Positions 21,875 to 32,613 of a DNA stretch of 64,000 nt are shown one piece after another. The number at the start of each line of letters is the position of its first letter. The stretch's first letter is position 1. Under the pieces are notes generated by a model. It was not told the origin of the DNA, ran no database searches, and saw only the letters and a list, made by a program, of their open reading frames with translations. Location: assembly GCA_902729315.2 (NCBI GenBank), contig LR746276.1, positions 5,778,169 through 5,842,168 of the forward strand, in the 5' to 3' direction. Source of the DNA: Spirodela intermedia (Eukaryota > Streptophyta > Magnoliopsida > Alismatales > Araceae). Both the position numbers and the translations under genes were made by a program.

Positions 21875-22354
21875 CTATCCTATTAATGGCAGCGGAGAAT
21901 CAGCAAACGGAGAGGCGTACGGTGACTGCGGAGAAGGAGTAGGAGATGGGGAAGGAGGCACCGAGTAAATCCGCATCACGTTCGATTCCGGCGCCGGAGG
22001 AGACCTGCCTGTTCTCAGGGACTTCCGACTCGACCCTCCGAAGAACTCAGCCACCTCCCCGCCCCCACCAAGGTTCCTGCCGTCGAGTTCTCACAAGCCT
22101 ACGCCCGGATCTGAACTTCCTTCTAAACTCCGTGGAATGTCGCCATTAATGGGGCTCAGAGCTATCGAGCCAGAGAGAGAGAAAGATAGGCCAGAAGTAG
22201 CCAGTGGAAGCTCCGGTCGCCTAGGTGAGGGACCGGAGAGAAAGCAGCAGAAGACGTGGAGGAGGAGGAGCAGGGCGATGACGGCTGTTGCTGCGAAGAA
22301 AATGGCCCGGCGACGTCTGACGGCGGCGGGGAAGAAGCTGGCCGGCGAACCCAT
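21875..22354 (-). pseudogene. Small-gene family member 4, frame interrupted by one TGA
   Basis: On the minus strand MGSPASFFPAAVRRRRAIFF followed by a hydrophobic run with ALLLLLHVFCCF matches exon 1 of members 1, 3 and 5. The frame is open to a TGA at 22,091-22,093 (87 aa). Directly beyond it, in the same frame, it stays open for another 70 codons (GRSPPAPESNVMRIYSVPPS and a Ser/Pro-rich tail) to TAG at 21,875. The second half starts after an acceptor-like GGCAG|GAACC at 22,076 and spans about 202 nt, close to the exon-2 length of its relatives. It is either an 87-aa protein, a gene with an unseen intron, or a nonsense-mutated copy. Confidence 0.45.
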
Positions 22355-23199
22355 GGCACTCTGCGAATTCGGCAGGTTCTTCGTCCTCATATCTTGAGCT
22401 TTCCCTCTGGGCTATGCGTGTTAAAAGGAGAACTTACGACCGCGACTTTGGAGCGGCAGTTCAACGGAATCAAGGAAGAACCCTTCAACAGCGCGGCCGC
22501 CGCTGTCGCCAACAGCTTCCTCGCATCCCGCATCCTGGTTCGTCGTAGTCTCCGATCTTTATGAAGAAAGGGTCTCCTTTCATTTTCGCTCTCCAGCTTT
22601 GGGACCTTCCAAGAACAAGTTTTCGGCCTAGCCCAGATATCTAGAATAATTTAGTCGCTGGATTAAATTCTTTCTTAAAGAGCATTTAATTTGATGGGAA
22701 AAATACTAAATTCTTTAACATTACATCTTGATCCTCCGGGGCCGAATTCGATCCATCTATCTCCTCCCATCATAGAGGGAGAGAGAGAGAGAAGGGGGGG
22801 GGGAAGGGAGAGAGAACGATGACGAGGGCAATCTAATCATTTTCACGCCAATTGCGTATTAATCGTGATTTATTCGAGTAAGGGACAAAAACTAAGATAC
22901 TTATGGGTTATCGATAATTTATTTTATTTTTCCCATCGAAAGCCAAATGACATACTTTTGAACTAAACTGCTGTCGTTCATCCAAATATAGCCTGAGAGC
23001 CGTCGTTTTCGGAGTTAGTTTAAATAAATAACAATTGGACGTCTTTCAGTTATTCTAGAATTATATAGGGACCGAAAGATAAAAACCCCTGCCAAAAACG
23101 GCGCCCAGTCTGATCACAGGAATCCGAATCCGTTTGGCGAATCGCATGGCCATTTTTTTGGTTCCCCTGAAATCGGCTTCTGAAGTTTCTTCCTCTCCT

Positions 23200-23651
23200 C
23201 ACTCTTCCTCCTCTCTCTCTACGCCTTGAGTCAACTCCATTTACTACCTTCCGCAAGGGTTTTCATACAGAACCGAGCTTCCACATCCTCTGCCGCACTG
23301 CCGGGGATCCCCCCCCTGTGCCGCCGCAATTATGGCCACCGGTGCTCCGCCATTCCCAAGGACCTCCACGCCTGAACCTTCTGTCGGACTCCCACCGCCG
23401 CCGCCGTGGGGCTGTCGGATCCGGCCACCTCGAGGTCCTCTCCGGCTTACCTCTATCGCTGGCGGCTCCGCGATCAGATGGCCGCCTGTGGCGTGGACTC
23501 TCCGAAGGACCAGGCCGCATCGTCATCCTCCTTAAAGAGGGTGAAATTCCTCTTCAGCTTTGGAGGAAGGATTCTTCTGCGCCCTAGTGACGACGTCCTT
23601 TGTTATGTTGGTAGCCACACCTCCATTATAACCCTAAATAATCTCACATAA
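23200..23651 (+). pseudogene. Truncated 5' copy of the PB1-Raf kinase gene
   Basis: From 23,478 the frame reads MAACGVDSPKDQ and then RVKFLFSFGGRILLRPSDD, a near-copy of the start of the kinase gene at 27,684 ([31 protein letters not shown]). The similarity breaks at about 23,634 inside the PB1 domain, after HTSII, and a stop follows at 23,651. This leaves a 57-aa open frame with its own duplicated promoter and 5' leader but no kinase. It is a by-product of the segmental duplication. It could be transcribed, but I have no evidence that it makes a stable protein. Confidence 0.8.
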
Positions 23652-23974
23652 GTTTGTACATAAATATAATTATGTATAAAGATCTGATCTTGTTCTACAT
23701 TCATGATGAACAAAATTGAAAAAAGACACAAAGAGGTGAACCACTCATTAGTTATTTAAAGGGCCCATGTTACTTAGGTCACACATTGTGAGAGTCCCTT
23801 CTGGAGTATCCCATGACTCTTAGGCTAGCAAAAGCAAGCGACTCTCTTGTGTTGATCCAAAAGGCCACACCCCACTCTTGAGTCATAATTGACTCAGATA
23901 TGATTCTTGATCATTTTTATTCTTATTCTTCATGACTCATGAATAAATCATTCATCTTTGTCAACTCATCTTTG
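23652..23974. other. Spacer between the two segmental copies
   Basis: About 320 bp of AT-rich unique-looking sequence at the duplication junction. It has no counterpart in the rest of the window and no gene. Confidence 0.5.
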
Positions 23975-24002
23975 AGAACATCGGTTAGTGCCTCCAGCTA
24001 TA

Positions 24003-24254
24003 TCAATTCCTGAGCTTTGGTAGTGTCGGAAGGCGTTTCAAAGGCGGCAAATGTGGATGTATTTCTGTAATCAAGACTCTCATCGCATTTGCACGAATTC
24101 CGGTGTCTGTCCCTTTTGGCTGAATTTCATGTGCGAGTTCATCTCCCTCGCAGCCATCCCACCATTTAAAGAGGGCTCGGCAAGCTCCTACGCCACCCAA
24201 CTCCTAAGTTTCTGCAACCACCGGCTGCAGTTCCATGCATACTAAGGTTAGCTT

Positions 24255-24285
<31 letters not shown>

Positions 24286-24441
24286 AAAGAGAAACTTTAC
24301 CACGGGATATAGCCCTAGTGTGGTACCTAAGAGACGACAGCATAACCTGTTCAGGAAGACAAGATTGGAGATGGCGAAGGCGGCGAGGGAAACCTCCCGC
24401 CGACGTCTCGCAAGGGTGAGGAAGAAGGTAGTAGTACCCAT
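24003..24441 (-). CDS. Small two-exon protein, member 5 (diverged)
   Basis: Duplicate of member 3. Exon 1 complement 24,301-24,441 (141 nt) with MGTTTFFLTLARRRREVSLA and a hydrophobic run, donor CCCGTG|GTAAAG. Exon 2 complement 24,003-24,203 (201 nt), acceptor ACTTAG|GAG, ending PKLRN at the same stop as its relatives. Both exons are now phase 0 instead of phase 1, so the joined 113-codon frame stays open. However, the first part of exon 2 is read in a different frame from member 3 until a 1-nt deletion restores the ancestral frame near MRVL. It could be a frame-drifted gene or a decaying copy. A GT microsatellite occupies the intron. Confidence 0.35.
24255..24281. repeat. GT microsatellite in the member 5 intron
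   Basis: (TG)n of about 27 bp located where member 3 has a GA tract, showing independent microsatellite turnover in the same intron. Confidence 0.95.
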
Positions 24442-24532
24442 GTCTCTTCTAGTATTCTGCCGAGAGCGGCAGCGAGTTCGAGCAGGTTTATGCAACTTTA
24501 GTTTGCGACGGTCTCACCACGATCGGGAGGCT

Positions 24533-24650
24533 TGACGGGTTTTCGCTGGTCGACGATGGCATTTGAGGCCATGTCAACGTCTCACCGACTTACCAGCGGC
24601 ATTGTCTATGGCGGGCATAGAATTCAAGTCATGTAGTTCAGACAATGCAA
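24533..24650. promoter_or_regulatory. Conserved upstream block of the small-gene family (copy 5)
   Basis: Closely matches 20,563-20,680: GACGGGTTTTCGCTGGT and GGCATTTGAGGCCATGTCAA. The ACGT core of copy 3 is mutated here (CCATGTCAAC), so an ACGT-binding site would be lost. Confidence 0.4.
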
Positions 24651-25767
24651 CGCTTGTTGACGGTGGGGTAATGCTATTTTCTGCAATCTTCCGTAACGTT
24701 CATATTGCTCCAATGTCTATAACCCCACTGCATAGTGATGTGCGATGGCTTATATCAGCCGTTTACAAATGCTAGAATGAATAATTCAGAGAGTTCAGCT
24801 GAAGAACCAGCAAACGTTACAAAATTAACATCTCTGTTGAATCATATTTGTATGAAAAAATAGTAAGTTGTGATTTCCATTTTTAAGAATAATGTAACCA
24901 AGAAATAGACAGCTTACACTCTTTCTGACCTCCGATTATGATGGGTTTTGTCAGTGTCTGTTCCAAAATCAAAGAAAGAGTTCATATGGCCTTATAGACC
25001 CAGCTAAATGGTTGCCAAGATAGTACATTCGGTGGATGATGCAGTAGAAAATGATACGATGAAGATTTGATTGAGTTGAAATCTTGATTTTCGTGAAAAT
25101 GCTTCTCTTTGACTCTACAGAAGGAAGAACCTTTGACTCTTAAATCTACAAAGACTTAATCTTCGATCCACATGATCAAAATAGTTCCCCTTAATTCATA
25201 AACTGCACTAAAATTGACTAATAGAGAAACAGAAATTTAGAAGAGTTACAATTTCATAGAATTAATTGAATATAGATTAAATGCCTCTAGGGATATAAGA
25301 AGGTCCTTAAATATAACAAAATCTAGCAATAACAGCCCAAGAAAAAGAGGATGTACTATTAGAACACTAATCTTTTATTTAGGCCACTCAAATATAATTA
25401 AAAACTGGGAAACGAAAGTAAATGAAAATAAATTTGAACACATTTAAGATGCGTCTAAATATCTTATTGGGTCATCTCAAGTGAAACTAGGCTGCATCTT
25501 TGAAGTGTCTTTGACAACTAGTATGGGATTAAAAAAAATCCAAAGCAATCAAATACCAAACGGAATTATAATTAAACCATAATAGAAACACATATCATAC
25601 ATCTCTTGATTAACCTCCAAATATTCAAGGGAGGGAGGAAATAGTAGGCTGAGACGTGCCATAACTATGCGTAGAATAGTTACAAGTTTATATTATTTCT
25701 TTAAGTTAAGAAACCTTAGTCTAGGGCTTCGTCTCACTGCCTTCTATAGCTGACCAGATCAAAAGGG

Positions 25768-25891
25768 GCGAAACTGAGTGTTGAGCGGGTCTAGTTGAGA
25801 ACGTCAACACTCAACACTCAGTTTTGCCTTCTATCTACGTCGTTATTGGGCGAAACTGAGTGCTTATAACTCTCCCAATAACGACGTAGAT
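25768..25891. repeat. Two adjacent inverted repeats (hairpins)
   Basis: Stem 1: 25,768-25,785 pairs with 25,810-25,827 (17 of 18 bases). Stem 2: 25,833-25,850 (ATCTACGTCGTTATTGGG) pairs perfectly with 25,874-25,891. The loop of stem 2 contains a direct copy of the stem-1 arm (GGGCGAAACTGAGTG). Copy 1 of the segmental duplication (about 21,350-21,440) has only single copies of these motifs. Confidence 0.85.
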
Positions 25892-26105
25892 ACCTGCCCT
25901 GTTCTCTCACGTAAATCAGCCATAGATTGCTTCTAACGTGGGCCAAATGATGTTAGGTCGCTGTTTTACCTCGTCAATGAGCTCTCTACTCTTTGGGATT
26001 CACGCACGAAATCACGGTTCACTGAGCATCCTGAAGCGGTAAGCACTGGGGATCGGTAGATTGCAACGCGCCTCCCTTTCTTCAACGTCTATTCCTCTCT
26101 TAACC

Positions 26106-26110
<5 letters not shown>

Positions 26111-26162
<52 letters not shown>
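26111..26162. repeat. CT microsatellite
   Basis: Uninterrupted (CT)n of about 52 bp, positional equivalent of 21,639-21,691. Confidence 0.95.
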
Positions 26163-26165
<3 letters not shown>

Positions 26166-26269
26166 GTATTCTGGCATGTAAGTAGAGAGGTCAGACCGGG
26201 CCAAGCTGTACAGAAGAGCTTCAGAAAATAATCATGAAATGGTTTGAAAACAGACGAATGATATCAGTT

Positions 26270-26424
26270 TCATTTGCTAAATAACCATCTGAAAGGAAGC
26301 ATGAAACTGGATAGAACAAGCCGCAGATCAATCACCATAATTATCTTGACAGCGGTGACGGCAGCTGCCGAGAGGAAAACGGCCCGTTTAACGGCGACGG
26401 AGAAGAGGCTGGCCGGCGAACTCA
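26270..26424 (-). pseudogene. Small-gene family member 6, deleted
   Basis: On the minus strand MSSPASLFSVAVKRAVFLSA corresponds to the start of member 4. After AAAVTAV the sequence jumps to material that in copy 1 lies downstream of member 4 (minus-strand GTGATTGATCTGCGGCTTG, near 21,860). About 0.4 kb, including the rest of the hydrophobic segment and the tail, is deleted. A short readthrough frame is left. Confidence 0.6.
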
Positions 26425-27317
26425 TGACACTCCTCTGCGAATTCGGCAGGTTCTTCGCCCTTGAATCTTCAGCTTCCCCTCTTGGTTATCCACATATTAA
26501 ATGAGAGCTTCTGCCGTTGACTTTGTAGCGGTAGTTCAGTGAAATCAAGGAAGAACCCTTCAATCACGTGGCCGCCCCCGTCATCAGCACCTTCCTCTCC
26601 TCCGGCGTGCTGGTTCGTCGTCGTCTCCGACCTCTAAACTATTGTCAGGCTTTGAAACCGTCAAGGATCAACTTTTCGGCCTGGCCCAGATATCTAGAAT
26701 TATTTGGCGTTCAGTCGTAGATCAAATTAGCTTGAAACTATAAGTTATTTATTTATTTTTGTCCCTCGATTAAATTGTTTCTTAATGAACATTTAATTTT
26801 ATGGGGAAAATGCTAAATTAATCTCTCTATGGGAAAACTACTTCCGAAAAATTACGTCTTGAACCCGCGGGGCCGAAATCGATCCATCTCTCTCCTTCTA
26901 CCATAGAGATAGAGAGAGAGAACGATAACGAGGGCAATCTAATAATTTTCACGTCAAATTTCTGTTAACCACGATTTATGAGAGTAAAGGACAAAAACTA
27001 AGAGATATATGGGTTTATCAATAATTTTTTTATTTTTTGCCATGTAAAGCCAAATGTCATGGTTTTGAACTATACGGCGTATTTTATGCAAATGTAGGCT
27101 AAGGAGAGCCGTCAAATGAGAGGCTGGGTTTTTGGAGTTATTTTAAATAAATAAATATTTCGCGTCTTTCTGTTATTGTAGAATTCTTTAGGAAGCAAAA
27201 GGTAAGAAGGCTAGCCAGAATCCGCAGCCAGATCACAGGAATCCGAATCCGTTTGGCGAATCGACGTGGCCAATTTGTTTTAGTTTTCCTTGAAATCGGC
27301 TTCTGAAGTTGCTTCTG

Positions 27318-27320
<3 letters not shown>

Positions 27321-27380
<60 letters not shown>
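27321..27380. repeat. CT microsatellite in the PB1-Raf kinase 5' leader
   Basis: About 60 bp of (CT)n in the presumed 5' UTR. The duplicated copy has only CTCTCTCTCT at the equivalent place (about 23,210-23,220), so the tract expanded or contracted after the duplication. Confidence 0.9.
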
Positions 27381-27383
<3 letters not shown>

Positions 27384-27683
27384 CGTCTTGCGTCAACTCC
27401 CATCTCCTACCTTCCGCCAGGGTTTTCGTGCAGAGCTGAGCTTGATTCCCTCCGCCGCGTCGACGGAGCTCCGCCGCGCCGCCGCAATTATGGCCGCCGG
27501 CGCACCGCCATCTGCAAGGGCCTCCGCGCCTTAACCTTCTGACGGACCGCCGTCGCCGCCACCAATACCTCCCGGGCAACCGCCACCGCGCCGGCGACGG
27601 CAGCTGCCACCGCGGGGCTGTCGGATCTGGCCGCGTTGCGGTCTTCTACGGCTTACCTCCATCGCTGGCGGCACCCCGATCAG

Positions 27684-30600
27684 ATGGCCGCCTATGGAGT
27701 GGACTCTCCGGAGGAACAGGCCGCATCGTCGTCCTCCTCGAGGAGGGTGAAATTCCTCTGCAGCTTCGGGGGAAGGATTCTTCCACGCCCCAGTGACGGC
27801 GTCCTTCGTTACGTCGGCGGCCACACCCGCATTATTGCCCTGCGCAAGGATGCTTCCTTCCAGGAATTGAAGAGGAAGATGTTCGATGTATTCGGCGGCC
27901 CGGCTATCCTCAAGTACCAGCTCCCCGACGAAGATCTGGACGCCTTGGTGACTGTGTCTTGCCCTGAGGATCTGGAGAACATGATGGAGGAGTACGATAA
28001 GCTCGCTGAGACCTCCGCCGAGGGCTCTGCCAAGCTCCGCGTCTTCCTATTCTCACCCACGGAGGTTGATTCTCCAGCGCTCGGCTTCGCTCAGGGCATC
28101 AATGACGGCGGACATCGGTATGTGGACGCAGTTAATGGAATCGCCGATCCAGGAGCGGCTGAATTAAAGCGGAAAGGGAGCATGGCGAGCTTCTCGTCTG
28201 CTCAGACTTCCGACGGCGCGCCTGGTGAACTCCTGGACTGCACCCTAGAAGGCGTATCGCCTGCAATTCCGTCCCCCACAGTCGCCGAAACAGGAGCAGC
28301 AGCTTTCCAGGATTCATTCAGATTGCTGTATCCGGGGGTGCCGTCGGATCCAGTAACAGCGCCAGCTGATGCGAAAGGCTTCCCGGGTGACCTAGCTCCT
28401 CCTCAGGCCATACCATCTTCTCGCCCAGAGCAGCCATTGCCGCCATCATCTGGCGTAACATACGTGCCTCTGGCATATCTGGAGTCTCTTCAAGATGGAT
28501 ACAATCGCGTGGATTACATCCAGAATCCTGCTCAAATCCAGTACCTCAACTCTCCTCCATTAGGTATGCCCAGTGTGCCCGTCGGTTTGGTTCCAATTCC
28601 ACAGAATTCCTATGTTCATTCTGCGGATATCACTGCGCCAATGTCTTCGTCCAACATCACCAGCGGGAAGCCCGTCCAGAGAGGGGCTGAGGCTTACTCG
28701 GATGACTCATTCTATGGAGGCAGGGTTGCGTCAGTAGTTGGTGATCCGACCTTTAATCCCTTGCAATCATTCTCCCAACGCCAACCTTTACCTTCCTCTT
28801 CCTCTCTACAAATGCAGAATGTTGACAGGCAGGGTTTGGGTCAGGTGCCGCAACAAGTAGCAGCACCTCTTCTCTTTTCTGACTCTTTGATACAGGAACC
28901 TGGAGGGAGTGGGTCAACGGGGAGTGCCCCCATTAACCGCCCAGAGTTCCACTTTCTCCAGTCTGAGGAGGCATTAAGGTCGTATGCTCCACAAAGGGTG
29001 ATCAGTGGGGCGATCTCCGGAGCTGCAGTCGAGAGCCCACTGAAGAACATTATTCCTCCTCATTTAGGAGCTCGTGGGTATTCTCAGGACCCTGAATCAC
29101 ACCAATATGTTGACTTGTTTGCTTCACAGAAACTAGAGAATATAGATCAAACTAAGGTTTTACATCAGCCCAGTCTAAGTACTGCTCCAGAGGCTCCATA
29201 CTCGTATTTTGGTGATCATTCTCAAGCTTGGCATGATGACATACTACAGCAGCAGCAACCTCCTATCGGACCGCCTCAGTTCCTGCGCAAGCAAGACCCT
29301 GTGATCAATGATCCTGCTAGAGTCCGCATCCCTAGAGCAAGAAAGGATATTGTTCAAAATTCAGACATCGAACTCCCTGTTCAAGCTCCTTATTCTCACC
29401 AACAACAGTTTTCTGGGTTACTCGAGCATCAAATAGCAGCCACTAAGTCTCACATTGGTGAGCCTACATCTGTCGAGCGAATGATAGAGAAACTTTGGCC
29501 AAATACATCCGAGGCTTCAGCAATCAATGACCCATGGAAAACAGTGGTCAAATCTGATAACAGTGCGCAAATTGAGGAAAGGACAGATAGCTTACAGACT
29601 GTCGAAGGCAACATGGGTAATGCCAAACAGAAAGTCGCAGAGGGAGAAACCTTGCTCGGTAGCGCTTCTGTTGGCCATGGCAGTGCAGTTGACACAGATC
29701 CTTTTAGATCAGCTGGCCTGCTGCCACCCTCCACAGCAGAGGTGGCTCACACGCATCCTCTTCAACGTGGAGACCCAGCCCAGGTGGGTTCAAGCACAGG
29801 GAATCATGGACCATACACTGACCCTCCCATCCCTCATGACCGTTTGCTTCATGGGCCTAACGCCACTACTACTAAACTCCCACTCCCTGTTGGTAACAAC
29901 AACTGGAGAGATGAGAAGCCTCAAGTATACTCTGAGCCTTCTTTGAGCGGCATGTCTGTTCCTCTGAGCTTTACCTCACCTGGTGATTTATCCAGTGTGG
30001 GCACCCGTAATGTTCAACGGGGGGATATCCAATTACCAGTTGACTCACAATCCAGACCACGAGAACCATGGTACATCAGGCAGAATGCGCAGTTTGGGGG
30101 TCTGAACCCTAGAACAGTGGGAAGCGGAAGTATCCCTGTCCAAGGGGATCCATTCATTGACAACCTTTACAGCAGCGAGTCCAGAATTGCTGTAGACATG
30201 GAGGAGGGTAGCTATCAGCGGCCATTAGACTCTCTCATCAGGCGCACTGCTCCAGATCCGATTAGCCCTGTTGAAGGTTGTTGTCTGAAGCCTGGCCCTT
30301 GTATTCTGATGGCTGTTCTGAACTTCTGACGATTGTTTCTTGGTTTTCTTTTACAGCTGCGGGATCTGATGGGCTAATCAAACAGGAGCTCCGGTCTGTT
30401 GCAGATGGTGTGGCAACATCAATTCCCCCCCAGAAATCTCTTCCTGTTTCCTATTTTGATGAGAAAATTTGTGCTTTGGAATCCAAAAAAGATAAAGGCA
30501 TACCAGAGGATAACACAGCTTCGCAGAGTTCATCTCATGTTCCTGATCACAAAGCTGAGGTGATTTATTTTTTTATTTTTTATTTTTTTTGGCTCTCTCT

Positions 30601-31811
30601 TTATGTCTGAAAAACCTCATCTGATGTACAAACAACATATTGCAATATACCCAGGACGATAAAACTGGACCCCCGGACAGGCCAAACCAGGGTTTCGGAG
30701 CTCTTGATGACAACGGACTTCGCCTGCAGGTTCACAAGCTAGCGATGCGTTTTGCTTCTGCCTTCATGAAATTTATCTGGCTATTTGAATTCATTTCCGT
30801 TGCTTCTTCGCAGATTATAAAGAACAGTGATCTTGAAGAGCTGCGAGAACTGGGTTCGGGGACCTTTGGAACCGTTTATCATGGGAAATGGAAGGGCTCT
30901 GATGTGGCGATAAAGAGAATCAATGACAGATGTTTTGCTGGAAAGCCCTCTGAACAAGAACGCTCGGTGATTATCTAAAATGAATTCCGAAGTTCCGTTA
31001 TTCAGTGTTCTTCCGTTGACCTTCTGAGCTGACCAAATTCTATACTCTCATCCAGAGGGCTGACTTTTGGAATGAAGCGTGCAAGCTTGCTGACTTGCAC
31101 CACCCTAATGTTGTGGCATTTTATGGGATCGTTCTGGATGGGCCTGGGGGGTCAATGGCTACAGTAACCGAATACATGGTCAACGGTTCCCTTTGGCAAG
31201 CCTTACGAAAGAATGACAGGTGTGTCTCATTGCCTGATTCTGAAGCTTCTAAGCATCTCCAGTTGACTTATTTCTTCAGTTGACTTATTTTCTGATATGA
31301 CCAGTATTTATCAAAGTTGCCAACCTATTTTCTGTAGGACTCTTGATCACCGGAAACGCCATCTCATTGCAATGGATGTGGCGTTTGGCATGGAGTACTT
31401 GCATAGCAAAAATATAGTACACTTTGACCTGAAGAGCGACAATCTGCTTGTCAACTTGCGGGACCCACAGCGACCAATATGCAAGGTATGGCCTTCCTCC
31501 GTGCTTCGTTGGGAGTCTCGAGGTAACGTAGGAGGAGATCTAATGACGTGGGATAATTTTCCGGTTGGGGAAATCTTCCCGTTATTAGGAGAAGTTTGAC
31601 TAGTCTCCCTCGTATCCATAGCTTCTTGCCCAGGTGCCGATGTTGGTCAACGGAGAGTGTGATCACAAATGTTTATGATAAGATTGGGGAGAGTGGGCAT
31701 TATTTCGTATAATGGAGAAGGGTGGATGTCGCTGGAAACAGGAAAATAATCTGTGATTTTGTTTCTGCGCTGACTTTCCCCATTATGAGCATTTCCCCCT
31801 TTGGATTGCTG

Positions 31812-31863
<52 letters not shown>

Positions 31864-32613
31864 TCTCTCTCTCTGACTGAGTGATTGTAAACCCGAATTA
31901 CCCTTTCTTTTTTTTTTTTTAGTTAATTTCTCCATTGCCCTGCGTCAAAGCTATACAATCCATAGTTTGTCGCATATTTCTTTTGGTTTAGGGTCACTTT
32001 GACTTCTCTGATCATCCCACCAGACTTTGACCTTGCGAGGCATGTTCGTCTCTGTAGGTCGGCGACCTGGGCCTATCTAAAGTCAAACGCCAGACCCTGA
32101 TCTCCGGCGGCGTCAGAGGAACCCTCCCCTGGATGGCCCCCGAGCTCCTGAACGGCCGGAGCAGCCTCGTCTCCGAGAAGGTGCTCCGCCGTCCTCCGCC
32201 CACCCCTTTAAATCCCCGCAGCCGCCAATCTCATCATCTCTTTTCTTCTTCTTCTTCTTCTTCTTCTTCTTCAGGTCGATGTGTTCTCCTTCGGCGTCGT
32301 CATGTGGGAGCTCCTCACGGGGGAAGAACCCTACGCAGACCTGCACCACGGCGCCATTATCGGTACCATCGAGCTCCACGTCTTCTTCTTCGTCGATTCG
32401 ATCGATTTCTGACGGAAACTTCTTCTTCCGGCAGGCGGCATAGTCAGCGACACGCTCAGGCCGCCGGTGCCGGAGCCCTGCGATCCCGAGTGGAGAGCGC
32501 TGATGGAGACCTGCTGGTCAACCGAGCCGTCGGAGAGACCGAGCTTCACGGAGGTCGCCGCCAGGCTGCGGTCGATGACGTTGACCTCCGTCCCCCCGAA
32601 GGCACAGCAATAG
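27684..32613 (+). CDS. PB1-domain Raf-like MAPKKK (group B4 type)
   Basis: Protein Ser/Thr kinase; B4 Raf-like kinases are known to activate SnRK2 kinases under osmotic stress. Nine exons: 27,684-30,276; 30,357-30,559; 30,655-30,729; 30,814-30,966; 31,056-31,219; 31,338-31,485; 32,058-32,180; 32,275-32,362; 32,435-32,613; 1,241 aa. The PB1 domain (residues about 20-110) contains [19 protein letters not shown] and [21 protein letters not shown] long disordered Ser/Pro/Gln-rich middle follows. The kinase domain starts near residue 960 with [20 protein letters not shown], then [14 protein letters not shown] and [14 protein letters not shown] replaces DFG, as I recall for some plant members. The ATG at 27,684 is chosen over the upstream frame start because the duplicate conserves it and PB1 follows. 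Intron 6 (572 bp) holds a CT microsatellite. Confidence 0.92.
31817..31873. repeat. CT microsatellite in kinase intron 6
   Basis: About 57 bp of (CT)n with one CC interruption, within the longest intron of the PB1-Raf gene. Confidence 0.95.

Larger units (their letters stand above)
19740..23634. repeat. Tandem segmental duplication, copy 1
   Basis: Collinear with 23,975-27,830. Shared in order: small gene (members 3 and 5), conserved upstream block, sequence with TCCCTATAACCACGTAGATA, a CT microsatellite, second small gene (members 4 and 6), 5' flank with GATCACAGGAATCCGAATCC, and the start of a PB1-Raf kinase gene. Copy 1 stops inside the first kinase exon. Divergence is moderate, and many indels and microsatellite length differences separate the copies. 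Confidence 0.85.
23975..27830. repeat. Tandem segmental duplication, copy 2
   Basis: Collinear with 19,740-23,634. It starts near CGGTTAGTGCCTCCAGCTAT (copy 1: CGGACAGTGCCTCCGGATAT) and runs into the intact kinase gene. It carries an internal deletion of roughly 0.4 kb in its second small gene and an inverted-repeat rearrangement at 25.77-25.89 kb that copy 1 lacks. Confidence 0.85.
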
